A DNA stretch of 64,000 nt. Origin: Pontiella desulfatans. Lineage in GTDB: Bacteria > Verrucomicrobiota > Kiritimatiellia > Kiritimatiellales > Pontiellaceae. The first letter of the stretch is position 1. Each line of letters opens with the position of its first letter. Location: assembly GCF_900890425.1 (NCBI RefSeq), contig NZ_CAAHFG010000001.1:1364001-1428000 (forward strand). The letters run 5' to 3'. The notes below the pieces were generated by a model that saw only the letters and a program-made list of their open reading frames with translations, was not told the origin of the DNA and ran no database searches. This document shows, one piece after another, positions 18,718 to 30,000 of the stretch. A program made the translations under genes and the position numbers.

Positions 18718-21700
18718 ATGACTAGAACAACGATATTTGCATGGTTTGCGGTCTTTTGCTTATGGGCCTCGGAAGCCTCGGCCTATAAGGTGTGGCTGGG
18801 CACCCACAAGTGGGAGGGCGTGGCGGCCGACAACCTCGATCAATGGGACATGGCCATCGATAAGATCGACGGGATCAACTATGTGCTGCTGGATGCCCGA
18901 CCGGCCCGGCCAGCCGGTGACGGCGCCAATACCAGTGACTGGGACACGATGATCGGCCGGATTGACCAGTCGATTCCCGGTATGGCGGAGATCGCCCGAT
19001 CGCAATATGCGCCCGCACACAGCCGGACCTTGGCTGAGCGGATGGCGAACGAGTTTGCAACGGTTGAAAACCGGGGCGGCGAGATCGATATCATCATGCT
19101 TTATGATGAGGAGAAAGACGGGACTGTTTGGAAATTTTATCTTCAGGACGTCCAAGACGTTCGCGACTGGCTGGATAACAATGGACACGGGGATGTGACC
19201 CTTTGCTTCAACCTCCGCAACAATGACCAGGAGCGGTTGGCGCTGGCCCAGGAGGCTATCTTTGACGGGGTTATGATCGAGGCGAGCGCCACGCGATGGG
19301 TGGAGGATCGGTATAACGTCCATACCCTGTTGCAGGATTTGTGGACGGATCCGAGTACGAGCAACAAGAAGATCTATTTTCAGATTCCGCGGCATGAAAC
19401 GCCTGTCGCATCGGCAAGAAACGGCATTCCGACCTCGCCGATCAACCAGTATATCGAAACCCGCCGGGCGTTGTGGGTGATCAAGGATCTGATGGGCGAT
19501 GCCTTCATGCAAAGTGACCAGGTTATCTTCATTGTCTGCAACTATGGCGATACGTTCGATACCTTTCCGGAAACCGCCAGCAATGATACCCTCTATGTGA
19601 ATACCAAATCGGGAGTAGCCCTATCCTTGATTGAGCAACGCTCTGCTTTTGAGGGACGTACCGGTTTGGTGGACGAAACCCTTTGCGCAAGTTACGACCG
19701 GCTGCTCGCTCCGACCATCAGCTCCATTGCCGACCAAACCGTGCAGGCCAATACCTTGGCGGGGCCGTTGGCCTTCACGATCGATGACGACTTGACCGTC
19801 CCCTCCGCGCTCACGCTGACCGGAGCCTCCTCCGACACCAACCTGGTGCCGTTGGAAAATATATTCTTTGGTGGCAGCGGCTCGAACCGCACCGTCACGG
19901 TTGCTCCTGCATTCGGCCAAAGCGGCACGGCGGAGATCCGTGTTTTAGTAAGCGACGGCACGCTGGGCACCACCGAGACCTTCGAGGTTTCCGTACTGCC
20001 TCCGGGGATCGTGGTTGGCACGATCTACAGCTCCGGCACCGATTGTTCCATCAAGGAAGATTCCGTCATCGAAAAGCTGACGGATGCCACCGTGGACGTG
20101 GGCTGCCGGGGTGGGTCGCCGTATGTCGAGCGTTGCACGGTCTATGTGTTTGAACTGCCGGATTTCGGCGCCGTCGGCAATCCGTTTTCGGCAGCCGGTT
20201 TCGCCTTCAATTTCATAGGCAAGGACGGCACGTTGCGCGACTACGACCTCTACGGCCTGGGTCGGCGCAGCAGCTCCACGGTGTTGGCCAGCGATTACTA
20301 CGCGCTGAGTTCCACGCCGGACCCCACCGATGCAACGCGGCTGCAGCAGGACATTCTGACCGCCGCCACACCGCTCGGACTCGTCGGCACCTCGGCAACC
20401 GGAAGCTCCGGTCTGGTGGCATACCTCAACGCCCAGTTTGCAGCCGGCGCGGGTGCCGGGGAATATGTTTTTCTTCGGATCAACTCCACAGCTCCGAAAT
20501 CCGCCATCAGCTATGCGACGTTGACCCTGTCCGAAGGCGGCGTGGCCGTGCCAACCGATACGCGGCCACGGATCACCTACCAGGCGGTGGGCAACACGCC
20601 CCCCTACATGGGTTTTATTGCCGACCAGACGATTCCCGCCAACACCAGCACGGGGCCGCTGGCCTTCACGTTGGGCGACGATTCGACGCCGGTCGGCTCG
20701 ATCACGCTTGAAGCGGATTCCTCGAACACCAGTTTGGTTCCGGTGGCGAACATTGTGCTGGGCGGCAGCGGTTCCAACCGGACCGTGACCGTTACGCCCG
20801 TGGCCGAAGAAGTAGGCTCTGCACAGGTTTCCATCATCGCGAGCGATGGTACGTTGAGCGCCACCAACACGTTCACGCTGACGGTAACGCCTCCTCCGCT
20901 CGTCTATGAACTGATCGCCGGGTGGGATACCTGGGATAGCACCACGGCTCCCGGCGTTTCCTACACGGCGGCGAACATCACTGCATCCGCGACGGCATCC
21001 GCCGAAGATGGCTCTTCCGATTGGAGCCGGACGGACGATGGAAGCGATCCCGGCCGCGGCTCAAGTGGGGACGGTACTTGGGGAACCCATGCGGGACCGC
21101 CTGCGGCAAGCGCAACAACAGATGTCCACGGTTGCAATTTCGCGTTGACCAATGCCAAGACGAACGGGCAGATCACGGTCACCATCAATAATGCCGGTAC
21201 GGAAGACATCGCTTTGGGCGCCTTCCATTTCGACGCCGTTGCATTCCGTAGCAAGGCTGCCCGGACCTACGCATTGAACGTGTTGGACGGAAGCGATGTT
21301 ACCGCCGGAAATGTCTTCACATCGCCGACCGATGCGATCACCGACCTGGGTGGAGACCTCGTCGGCCACGACCAGCATGATGAGATCGACATCGACCTGA
21401 CCGGACTTGCCGATAACGTCCTCGAAGCAGGTGGAACGGCCATTCTCCAAATTATGTTTACGGGTGGCGCAGGTGACGGCTCCGGCGGACACCACCTGTT
21501 CGTGGACAACCTCGGCCTCTCAGGGGCATTCACGGAAACCGTAGCGCCTCCGGCGCTTGACCTGATCGCCGGTTGGGATGTCTGGAACAGCGGCGCAGTG
21601 CCGAGTGCCAATGTCGTCGCGACGTACATCACCGCATCGGCCGTGGCCATCTCGGAAGATCCTACCCGCCCTTGGCATGTGACCGACGAGCGGGGCGCCA

Positions 21701-22368
21701 GCGCGGACGGCACCTGGGGATCCTTTTCGGGAGCACCAACGGCAAGTGTGACAACGAATGCGGATTTTGAAAACCTGGAGCTTCCCAACGCGGTGACCGG
21801 CGGAACGCTCACGTTCTCCGTTACGAACAACGGTACGGCCGGCATCGAGCTCGACACCTTCCACTTCGACGCCTACGCCTTCCGTTCCAAGGCCGCCCGA
21901 ACCTACGAATTGAGTGTATTGCCCGGGGGCGGTATTTCAGCAGGCGTCATTTACACCTCTGGTGTCCAGGAGATCACCGAAGTGAATGGCGCATGGGACA
22001 ACTTCGCACACGACGATATCGACCATTCCCTGACCGGGCTGGCCGACAACACCCTTGGAGCGGGCGAGTCCGTCCAGTTCCGGCTCACCTTCTCCGGAGG
22101 GGCGGGCGACGCTTCCGGCGGCCATGATCTGTGGGTGGATAACGTGGCCATCTCAGGAACGATATTGCCCTCCACGGAACCCCCGATGCTCGAATACAAC
22201 ATGGGCGGCGGCGACATGGTCTTCAACTGGACCGGCGACGGCTTCAAGGTCCAGTCCCGCACCAACCTGACCATGGGTACCTGGCAGGATGTGCCCGGCG
22301 GCGATTTGCCGCCGGTAACAAATTCAACGACCGATCCAGCAGCGTTCTTCCGGTTGATCGGGCAATAG
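18718..22368 (+). CDS. Secreted modular protein with the unrecognised YxVWxG N-terminal domain (paralog 1)
   Basis: 1216 residues; ATG 18718 gives a signal peptide ending ASEASA and has AGGAA upstream. Residues 20-330 share a domain with the proteins at 23595 and 27075: YKVWLG, LDQWDMA, IIMLYDEE, RDWLDNNGHGDVTLC, GVMIEAS, IVCNYGD and ALSLIEQ. The alternating strands and helices, with a conserved Glu in MIEA, read like a (beta/alpha) barrel. No LamG domain here. Instead two Ig/cadherin-like repeats (IADQTVQANT at about 335 and IADQTIPANT at about 640) flank a beta domain, then two AGWD modules (about 730-900 and 945-1140) and the FKVQSRTNL tail. Function unknown; a glycoside hydrolase or binding protein acting on the locus substrate is a guess from context. 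Confidence 0.6.
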   Translation: MTRTTIFAWFAVFCLWASEASAYKVWLGTHKWEGVAADNLDQWDMAIDKIDGINYVLLDARPARPAGDGANTSDWDTMIGRIDQSIPGMAEIARSQYAPAHSRTLAERMANEFATVENRGGEIDIIMLYDEEKDGTVWKFYLQDVQDVRDWLDNNGHGDVTLCFNLRNNDQERLALAQEAIFDGVMIEASATRWVEDRYNVHTLLQDLWTDPSTSNKKIYFQIPRHETPVASARNGIPTSPINQYIETRRALWVIKDLMGDAFMQSDQVIFIVCNYGDTFDTFPETASNDTLYVNTKSGVALSLIEQRSAFEGRTGLVDETLCASYDRLLAPTISSIADQTVQANTLAGPLAFTIDDDLTVPSALTLTGASSDTNLVPLENIFFGGSGSNRTVTVAPAFGQSGTAEIRVLVSDGTLGTTETFEVSVLPPGIVVGTIYSSGTDCSIKEDSVIEKLTDATVDVGCRGGSPYVERCTVYVFELPDFGAVGNPFSAAGFAFNFIGKDGTLRDYDLYGLGRRSSSTVLASDYYALSSTPDPTDATRLQQDILTAATPLGLVGTSATGSSGLVAYLNAQFAAGAGAGEYVFLRINSTAPKSAISYATLTLSEGGVAVPTDTRPRITYQAVGNTPPYMGFIADQTIPANTSTGPLAFTLGDDSTPVGSITLEADSSNTSLVPVANIVLGGSGSNRTVTVTPVAEEVGSAQVSIIASDGTLSATNTFTLTVTPPPLVYELIAGWDTWDSTTAPGVSYTAANITASATASAEDGSSDWSRTDDGSDPGRGSSGDGTWGTHAGPPAASATTDVHGCNFALTNAKTNGQITVTINNAGTEDIALGAFHFDAVAFRSKAARTYALNVLDGSDVTAGNVFTSPTDAITDLGGDLVGHDQHDEIDIDLTGLADNVLEAGGTAILQIMFTGGAGDGSGGHHLFVDNLGLSGAFTETVAPPALDLIAGWDVWNSGAVPSANVVATYITASAVAISEDPTRPWHVTDERGASADGTWGSFSGAPTASVTTNADFENLELPNAVTGGTLTFSVTNNGTAGIELDTFHFDAYAFRSKAARTYELSVLPGGGISAGVIYTSGVQEITEVNGAWDNFAHDDIDHSLTGLADNTLGAGESVQFRLTFSGGAGDASGGHDLWVDNVAISGTILPSTEPPMLEYNMGGGDMVFNWTGDGFKVQSRTNLTMGTWQDVPGGDLPPVTNSTTDPAAFFRLIGQ

Positions 22369-22417
22369 GTCCGATGTTCGTTTTATCTGGCTCCCTGCGC
22401 CAAGCATGCGAGCCGAA

Positions 22418-22448
22418 TTTAACGATTTGAAACCTGATGGTGTTGAGG
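22418..22448 (+). promoter_or_regulatory. Regulon site C
   Basis: TTTAACGATTTGAA (22418-22431) sits 11 bp before TTGAGG (22443-22448). A GATAAA at 22463-22468 is near but closely spaced, so the -10 is uncertain. The site is 50 bases upstream of the next gene. Confidence 0.65.
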
Positions 22449-22481
22449 GGCGGGCGTATTCTGATAAATCCATGCATTGTA

Positions 22482-23573
22482 ATGAAAAATAGAATGCATA
22501 TTTCAGTAGTGGTTTCAGTGGCCGTTATCGCGGCGATACTCTTGGGCCTTTACGTTTTGAAGGAGTCGAACCAGCAGGAAACGGAAGGCCGAACATCCGG
22601 ACAACCGGTGCCCAGCGTGGCTGAGGAACCTGATGTTCAGCAGGGTGATTCCGTTACCGCCAAGGATGAGGTGCATGTGGGACAACGCCGCCCTCCGCTC
22701 AGCCAGAAGGTGGATGCCATTCAGCAGGAACCTGATTACAAGGAGCGTCCGGGTATGCTGTTTGATCTGATGCTTGAAGCGTCGCTTCAGGAGGTTCACG
22801 GGTTATTGGCATTAAGTGAGGACGTCACTTATTCTGTGGGGTTCAGGGATGACATGAAAGCGGCGGCCTTCGAACGGTGGTATCAGTTGGATCCGGTGGC
22901 GGCGATTCGGGCGATGGATGCCTCCACGCTGTCTGCCAGCCAAAAGAATTCAAGGATGGAAATCTTTCTTGAAGATTGGGCGGGCCGGTCGCCGCAGGAT
23001 GTTGCGGCTCTTCTTGGGCAGGGTCAACTTACCGGCGTCTCTTCGGACCTGACCTATGGCGCATTGGTTCGAGGCAGTGCGAAGAACGGCGACCTTGAAG
23101 TGGTCGATGCTGCGTTGGCCCTCATGGACGATCCAACGTTGAGGTTTTATGCGCTCAAGTCCGCCGCACGTGTTTTGCAACGGGATCATGCCGACCGGTT
23201 TGAGGGTTGGTTGGTCACCTTGCCTGGCTCCGACCAGAATACGGCCCTTGCCGAAAGTGCCTGGATGCTGGCGGATCAAGATATGGACCGCGCGCTTCTA
23301 GGATTAGATCAATTGGCGGCGCGCGGTGCCGATGAACTTCCGGTCACGCGACTGAGAGTCGCCGTGAAGTGGGCGGATAAGGATCCAGTCAAAGCGGCAA
23401 ATTGGGTGGCCGCCCAGGACGTGACGGGAGAAGACCGGGAAATTCTATTTGCGAACGTCATGCGCGTTTGGATTTCAAAAGATCAGTCGGCAGCGGTGGC
23501 CTGGGTGGAGTCCTTAATCGAAAAAGGGGAAATCGACGAGGCGTTCATGAATCGGGTTGGCGGGCGATTATAG
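22482..23573 (+). CDS. Membrane-anchored all-alpha protein of unknown function
   Basis: 363 residues from ATG 22482; an upstream start at 22437 would lie inside the promoter. MKNRMHISVVVSVAVIAAIL is an uncleaved signal anchor, followed by a low-complexity linker (residues 28-80) and then helices rich in Ala, Trp and Asp (AAAFERWYQLDPVAAIRAMD, WAGRSPQDVAALLG, WADKDPVKAANWVAAQD, SAAVAWVESL). Such WxxxDPxAAxxW repeats are a recurring theme in periplasmic proteins of Verrucomicrobia, with no assigned role known to me. It is probably anchored in the inner membrane with a helical-repeat domain in the periplasm. It sits 21 bases before paralog 2 and is likely co-transcribed from site C. Confidence 0.6.
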   Translation: MKNRMHISVVVSVAVIAAILLGLYVLKESNQQETEGRTSGQPVPSVAEEPDVQQGDSVTAKDEVHVGQRRPPLSQKVDAIQQEPDYKERPGMLFDLMLEASLQEVHGLLALSEDVTYSVGFRDDMKAAAFERWYQLDPVAAIRAMDASTLSASQKNSRMEIFLEDWAGRSPQDVAALLGQGQLTGVSSDLTYGALVRGSAKNGDLEVVDAALALMDDPTLRFYALKSAARVLQRDHADRFEGWLVTLPGSDQNTALAESAWMLADQDMDRALLGLDQLAARGADELPVTRLRVAVKWADKDPVKAANWVAAQDVTGEDREILFANVMRVWISKDQSAAVAWVESLIEKGEIDEAFMNRVGGRL

Positions 23574-23594
23574 GGATAAAAGTGAGGGTTGAAC

Positions 23595-26500
23595 ATGCGT
23601 GTTAAAATGAAGATGAGAGCCATTGTTTTAATCGTGTCCGTGGTTTTTTCCACGAGTGTGAGTTTGGGCTATGAGGTGTGGTATGGCATGCCCTATTTGC
23701 CGGCAAATGCAGGAACTACCGAAATTGATCAGTGGGATATTGTTGCTCCACAGTTACAGGGGATCAATGCGAATTTTCGGGATGCACAGCGCCCCGAAGA
23801 AGAAAGAAACACCCGCGATACGTGGAAGGCGTCCCTGGACCAGATGCCCAATGCAAGGAATAATGCGCTGGTGGCATTACCGAGACCCGAATTTCAATAT
23901 TCCCCCGGAGGGATGGGCCAGAAAACGTTAGAGGAGGCACTGCAGCTCCGCTGGAACCAGGAAAATCAATATGGAATCACGATCAACTATCTCATGCTTT
24001 ATAATGAACGGCCGCAGGAAAACCCGGACTTGCCCGTCATCGAATATACCGATGCAGAGGTTCAGCAAATTCGGGACTGGTTGGATAATAACGGGCATTC
24101 GCAGGTCATCCTCTGCTGGGATGTCCGCAGTTTCGCTCCGGACGAACAACTTTATTCCGAAAAACCGGCCTTTACCGGTATCATGATGGAAGGCAGCCCC
24201 TATTTATGGGAATCAAATTCCGGAAGACGTAAGGAATATATTCAATGGGCCTTAGCGAATCCCCTGGTGAAAGACAAAGAGTGGGTGATGCAAACCCCTG
24301 TACGAAATATCAGCGGAATGAATCTCTACGAATCGATGCGTTGGTTCATGCGCTATATTCCGCAGATTCTTGGAGGTTTCGATTTTTGGCGGCGCGATGA
24401 TGTTTCCATGCTGACCATCACCTACGGCCCTACAGATAAACACCTTCCGGAGCTAGAGTCGGGTGAAACGCAATATGGAAATTCGATCATGGGCTTTCAA
24501 CTCTCCATTATTGAACAAAAAGCTTTGTTTGAGGGATATCATGGTGCGATTACAGAAGCACAAGCCGAAAGCCGCGATAGAATCATTTATGACATGCCGC
24601 CGGAAGGGCCGGCTTCCGGCCTGCTCGCGCACTGGCCGTTGGATGAAGGTTCGGGAACGATCGCGGGCGATGCGTCGGGCTATGGATTCGACGGCGAGCT
24701 GCTCAACGGCGTGACCTGGGGCAGCGATGCGGAGCGCGGAACCTACGCGGTGTTTGACGGAGTGAATGACCGTATTACCACGCCGCTCAACAATGCGCTG
24801 GCCGACACGAACGACTTTACCTGGGCCTGGTGGGCGAAAAGCACACTTCCTGCGACGGATACCACACAGAAAGGGGCCATCATGGTGGGCAACCGCTACG
24901 GGAATACGGGCGACCAAAGTTTTGAATTTATCAAATTCACCCCGCAGGGCGCTCAACTCGCGAATACGGATAATGCCGGCACCATCGAAAAATATGAGTA
25001 TGCCGACATTCCGCAGAATGAATGGCACCATTACGCGATGGTGAAAACCGGCACGAGTTATCAGTGGTATGTCGATGGCGTCGCGCAGGGTGTGGCCTCC
25101 AATTTTGTCTACAGCGAATCCTCCACAATCCCATTCCTGATCGGCGGCGATGACGATGGTTCGGGCACCAAGGTGAACGAACATTTCCAGGGCTGCATCG
25201 ACGACGTGGTGCTGTATCGCCAGGCGCTGACGCCGACGGAAATCGATGATGTGATTAATGGTATCTATCTTCCGACGATCACCTTGGTTACCCTTGGAAC
25301 ACCCGTTGATTCGACGGAACCCACAGCTTGGTCTGATGGTCAGGCGCCTCATGGCGGTGCCGATTATGTGATTCCAGACACTGGAAATCTGCGTGGCGAA
25401 TCCGGAACCACCACGTTTCCAGGTGCCTCTTTGAAAGTGGAGGCGGGCGGCAAGTTCCAGGTTCGTTCGCTCGACAGTTCGAGCCAAATCACCACCGTGA
25501 ATAATCTGATTCTCGCAGGTGGCACAGGCGCAAATTATACCCAGCTGGCCGCCGGAACGGGTACCGGAGAGATCAATGTGCTCGACGGAAAAGTGACCAA
25601 CTCGGGCGCCAGCCGACTGGTGACATACGCTTCGGTAACCCGAAGCCTGAAGGTGCTTTCGCAAATCAGCGGCGATGGAACCCTGCAGGCCGGCGGCGGC
25701 GCCTCCGTCATTGTTGACAACGCCGCCAACACCTTCTACGGCACCTGGGAAGCGGATGCCGGCACGACACTGACCTTCACCAGCGGCGGCGCGGTCGGAA
25801 CGGCCGATGTCGACGTGCTGGACGGCGGAACGCTTCAGATCCTCGGAACCTGGGACTCGGGCGCCTCGCTGAGCGTCGCCGACACGGCAACGACACAGGT
25901 TGATCTTGGATCCTACAGCTGGTTTGTTTCTTCCCTCCTGTTTGGCGGATCATCGGTTGAGGGCGGAACCCGGACCGCATCGGAGCTGAATGCGCTCGGA
26001 GCAAACAGCGTCTTTACCGGAACCGGCACGCTTACGGTCGTGCCGGAAGGGTCTGTCTATGTTTCGGCCGTCTACAACACGCCGGGTACGGTGATGTGGA
26101 CCTGCCCTGAAGGCATCACCTACATTCAGGTGGAATGCTGGGGCGGCGGCGGCGCAGGAGGAGGCGCTAAGCTAACGGCGACAAGTGGCGGCGCGGGCGG
26201 CGGCGGTGCTGCTGCGGGTGCCTATGCCAGGGTGATGAATGTTCCGGTCACGCCCGGCAATACCTACAGCCTTACCATTCCGGCGGCGGCCACGTGTTCT
26301 TCCGGCTTTACCGACGGCCAGCGGTTCAATGGCTCGGCCGTGACCTTTACGGGCGATGGCGGGGAAACGGTCACCGCCGCGGGCGGACAAGGTGGCGCCT
26401 GCCATATCGGCAGTGCCAACGGACCGGCCGGCATCGGCAGCACGACCGGCTGCGTCGGAGACCAGTTTTACAAAGGCGGTAGCGGCGGAAACTACGGCAG

Positions 26501-26978
26501 CAACAACGGCGGCAGCGGCGGCGGCGGACCCAGCGACCTGGCGGACGGCGGTGACGGCTCTACAACGGAAACGGGCGGCGGAGGCCTCGGAGCGATTGGC
26601 AGCGACCCTGACCACAACGGCGGCAACGGCGCCAATGGCCGAGGTGCCGGGAATACCGGTTTACCCGGCAACACGCCAGGCGGCGGCGGTGGCGGTGCCA
26701 AGTCCCAGATGCAAGATGGAGAATATATCGGCGGCTCGGGCGGCCTGGGCCAGATCATCATTACCTATCTTCAGCTTCCTGCCGTAGAATCCCCGGTGCT
26801 TGAGCACAGCATGAGCGCGGGCGGCATGGTCTTCAGCTGGACGGGAAGCGGCTTCAAGGTTCAGTCCCGCACCAACCTCATGGACGGGGCTTGGTCCGAC
26901 GTGCCTGGCGGCGACGTCACACTCGTGAATGTGATCCCAACCAACGGTGCGGCTTTCTACCGGCTGATTGAACAGTAA
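23595..26978 (+). CDS. Secreted modular protein with the YxVWxG N-terminal domain, LamG and Gly-rich regions (paralog 2)
   Basis: 1127 residues from ATG 23595 (a TTG two codons earlier is possible). Signal peptide ends near SVSLG. Residues 20-335 are the unrecognised domain: YEVWYG, DQWDIV, NYLMLYNER, RDWLDNNGHSQVILCWDVR, GIMMEGSPYLWE, WVMQTPV, LTITYGPTDKHLPE. A LamG/ConA-like domain follows (about 338-550: LLAHWPLDEGSGT, WHHYAMVKTG, CIDDVVLYRQALT), then autotransporter-type beta strands (555-815), a Gly-rich stretch (about 850-1050) and the FKVQSRTNL tail. From LamG onward it is nearly a copy of the protein at 27075. Enzyme activity is unproven. Confidence 0.6.
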   Translation: MRVKMKMRAIVLIVSVVFSTSVSLGYEVWYGMPYLPANAGTTEIDQWDIVAPQLQGINANFRDAQRPEEERNTRDTWKASLDQMPNARNNALVALPRPEFQYSPGGMGQKTLEEALQLRWNQENQYGITINYLMLYNERPQENPDLPVIEYTDAEVQQIRDWLDNNGHSQVILCWDVRSFAPDEQLYSEKPAFTGIMMEGSPYLWESNSGRRKEYIQWALANPLVKDKEWVMQTPVRNISGMNLYESMRWFMRYIPQILGGFDFWRRDDVSMLTITYGPTDKHLPELESGETQYGNSIMGFQLSIIEQKALFEGYHGAITEAQAESRDRIIYDMPPEGPASGLLAHWPLDEGSGTIAGDASGYGFDGELLNGVTWGSDAERGTYAVFDGVNDRITTPLNNALADTNDFTWAWWAKSTLPATDTTQKGAIMVGNRYGNTGDQSFEFIKFTPQGAQLANTDNAGTIEKYEYADIPQNEWHHYAMVKTGTSYQWYVDGVAQGVASNFVYSESSTIPFLIGGDDDGSGTKVNEHFQGCIDDVVLYRQALTPTEIDDVINGIYLPTITLVTLGTPVDSTEPTAWSDGQAPHGGADYVIPDTGNLRGESGTTTFPGASLKVEAGGKFQVRSLDSSSQITTVNNLILAGGTGANYTQLAAGTGTGEINVLDGKVTNSGASRLVTYASVTRSLKVLSQISGDGTLQAGGGASVIVDNAANTFYGTWEADAGTTLTFTSGGAVGTADVDVLDGGTLQILGTWDSGASLSVADTATTQVDLGSYSWFVSSLLFGGSSVEGGTRTASELNALGANSVFTGTGTLTVVPEGSVYVSAVYNTPGTVMWTCPEGITYIQVECWGGGGAGGGAKLTATSGGAGGGGAAAGAYARVMNVPVTPGNTYSLTIPAAATCSSGFTDGQRFNGSAVTFTGDGGETVTAAGGQGGACHIGSANGPAGIGSTTGCVGDQFYKGGSGGNYGSNNGGSGGGGPSDLADGGDGSTTETGGGGLGAIGSDPDHNGGNGANGRGAGNTGLPGNTPGGGGGGAKSQMQDGEYIGGSGGLGQIIITYLQLPAVESPVLEHSMSAGGMVFSWTGSGFKVQSRTNLMDGAWSDVPGGDVTLVNVIPTNGAAFYRLIEQ
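25389..25465 (+). repeat. 77-bp perfect direct repeat within a larger tandem duplication (copy 1)
   Basis: Identical to 28854-28930, offset 3465 bases. It lies in a duplicated region running roughly from 24603 to 26978 (LamG to stop) against 28080 to 30443. The 5' thirds of the two genes have diverged much further. Confidence 0.9.
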
Positions 26979-27074
26979 GCTTTCCTGAGGCGGGTGGAAC
27001 GATGTTAACAAATACGGAGCTCAGTCGTTTCATACAAATGCGTGCTCCGAAAGGGGTAGAAGAAAAAGTAAAAA

Positions 27075-30000
27075 ATGAGTGCTAAAAATAAGATGAGAAT
27101 CTTTTATTTAATGGTGTCGGTGCTTTTTTCAGTGAGCATAAGTTTTGGCTATCAAGTTTGGTTTGGCCTGCCCTATATGCCGAAGGAATCCCAAAGCAAT
27201 CTTGATCAATGGGATTTCATGGCCACGCAAGTGAAAGGGCTCAACCTTAATCCAGTGGATACCCAGCGGCCGGATGAAGATCGAAACAGTACGGCTGACT
27301 GGAAAGCGATTGTTCAAGCCATGCCGACCGCCAAAAACAATTGCATGATCGGCGTCCCGAGAACGCACTTCTTTTACGATGGATATGGAGGCTCCTCAAA
27401 ACCCACATTAGCGGAAATGCTAAACACAAAATTTAAGCAGGAAGGAAAATATGCATGCCAAATCAAATGGGTCATGCCGTTTGATAACCAACCCGGAGAA
27501 GACCGAACGCTGCCAATCGAGCTATGGAGCGATGCCGAACTGCAGGAACTGCGGGATTGGCTGGATAATAATGGGCATGCCGATGTTAAGTTATTGACCA
27601 ATGTGCGAAACAACGGCACCCGGGCTCATGATTTTGCTGAGAAAGCCATTGTCGATGGTATGTCCATAGAAGCCAAAGCCTACCTTTGGTATGAGAATAA
27701 CGGCCGCAGGCAGGATTACCTTCAATGGGCCGTGGCAAACCCGTTGACCAAAGATAAAAATTTTAAGTTTCAGGTTCCTTTTGGAACATATGACGGAGAA
27801 AGCGGATATCAGGCGATGCGCGGTTTTATGCGTTGGTTGAGTAACACCGTGCTGAATAGTACGGAACTTGTCCGGCGTCCGGATACGGTATTTCTGATCA
27901 TCACCTACGGCCCTAGCGATCCGCATCTTCCGGAACTGTCGGCTGATGAAACGGAATATGTAAATACGATGTCATCGCTGTCGTTATCGCTTATCGAACA
28001 AAAGGCCATGTTTGAAGGAACTGCACCGGGAGGTTTGATCTCCAAAGCGCAGACCCTGAGCTATGACCGAGCAGTAGTTGATTCCGCCCCGACCTCCGGC
28101 TTGGTGGCGCATTGGCCGCTGGATGAAGGTTCCGGAACGGATGCATACGATGCGTCGGGCTATGGATTCGACGGCGAGCTGCTCAACGGCGCGACCTGGG
28201 GCAGCGACGCGGAGCGCGGAACCTATGCGGTCTTTGATGGAACGGACGACCGAATTGAAACATCCTTCACCTACGCACTGGCCGACACGAATGACTTTAC
28301 CTGGGCGTGGTGGGCAAAAAAGGAGCCCACATCGCATTCGGGTTCGATCATGCTCGGCAACCGCTACGGCAACACGGGGTCGGAAACGTATGAATTCATC
28401 AAAATGACGCCCTCCAAAGCATCGTTTGCGAACACGGACAGTACCGGTAGCATTGAAAACTATGACTATGCGGAGATTGCCGTGTCGAGCTGGCACCACT
28501 ATGCGATGGTGAAGGACGAAACGAGCTACCAGTGGTATGTCGACGGCGTGGCGCAAGGTGTGGCATCCAACTTGGTCTACAGCGAATCCTCTCCGCTTCC
28601 ATTCCTGATCGGCGGAGACGATAACGGGTCTGGCACGGTGAATGAACATTTTGAGGGCTGCATCGACGACGTGGTGCTCTACCGCAGCGCCCTGACGCCC
28701 GGGGAAATCATCAATGTCATCAACGGTATCTATCTGCCGACGGTTACGCTGACCACGCTGGCAACGCCGGTTGATTCGACCGATGGCAGTGTTTGGTCGG
28801 ACGGTCTGCCCGCCCACGGCGGAGCGGATTATGTGATTCCAAGCACTGGAAACCTGCGTGGCGAATCCGGAACCACCACGTTTCCAGGTGCCTCTTTGAA
28901 AGTGGAGGCGGGCGGCAAGTTCCAGGTTCGCTCGCTCGAAAGTTCCAGTGACGTGACGACGGTGAACCATCTGGTTCTCGCAGGCGGTGCGGGCGCAAAT
29001 TATGCCTTGCTCGCCGCCGGAACGGGGAACAATGCGATCAATGTACTCGATGGCACCATCACCCAATCGGGCGCATCGAAACTGCTTACCTATGGCGGCT
29101 CCATTGCCCGAAGCCTGAATGTGCTTTCACAGATTAACGGCGATGGAACGCTCCAGGTGGTCGGCGAGGGCGCAATGATCGATAACGCCGCCAACGCCTT
29201 TTCCGGAACATGGGAAGTCGCCGACGGCGCAACGTTGACCTTTAACAACGCCGGCGCGGTCGGTTCGGCCAATATCGACGTGCTGGATGGTGGAACGCTC
29301 CAAATTCTCGGAACCTGGAACTCGGGCGCCTCGCTGAGCGTCGTCGACACGCCAACGACACAGGTTGAGCTTGGATCTCAAAGCTGGTTTGTATCTTCCC
29401 TTCTCTTTGGCGGCTCGCCGGTTGAGGGCGGAACCCATACCGCATCGGAGCTCAATGCGCTCGGAGCAAACAGCGTCTTTAGCGGAACCGGCACGCTTAC
29501 GGTCGTGCCGGAAGGGTCGGTCTATGTTGCGGCAACCTACAATGCGCCGGGTACTCAGACTTGGACGTGCCCGCAAGGCATCAACTACATTCGGGTGGAG
29601 TGCTGGGGCGGCGGCGGCGCGGGGGGAGGTGCCGTGCGAACCACGCCGACAGGCGGCGCGGGCGGCGGCGGTGCTGCTGCGGGGGGCTATGCCAGGCTGA
29701 TGAATGTTCCGGTCACGCCCGGAATGAATTACACCATCACCATTCCGGCGGCGGCCACGTGTTCTTCCGGCTTTAGCGACGGCCAGCGCTTCAACGGCCC
29801 GGCCGTGACCTTTACGGGCGATGGCGGGGCAACGGTCACCGCAGCAGGCGGACAAGGCGGCGCCTGTCATATCGGCAGTGCCAACGGACCGGCCGGCATC
29901 GGCAGCACGACCGGCTGCGTCGGCGACCAGTTTTACAAAGGCGGCAGCGGCGGAAACTATGGCAGCAACAATGGCGGAAGCGGCGGCAGCGGTCCCAGCG

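Noticed and set aside
26140-26720. Short GGCGGC-rich direct repeats as a CRISPR or satellite array
   Set aside because: They are codons of a Gly-rich protein region in frame, irregular in length, without unique spacers.
26995-27008. TGGAACGATGTTAA before the gene at 27075 as a regulon site
   Set aside because: Only about 10 of 14 positions match and no -35 lies at the standard spacing; kept only as a weak possibility in the gene entry.
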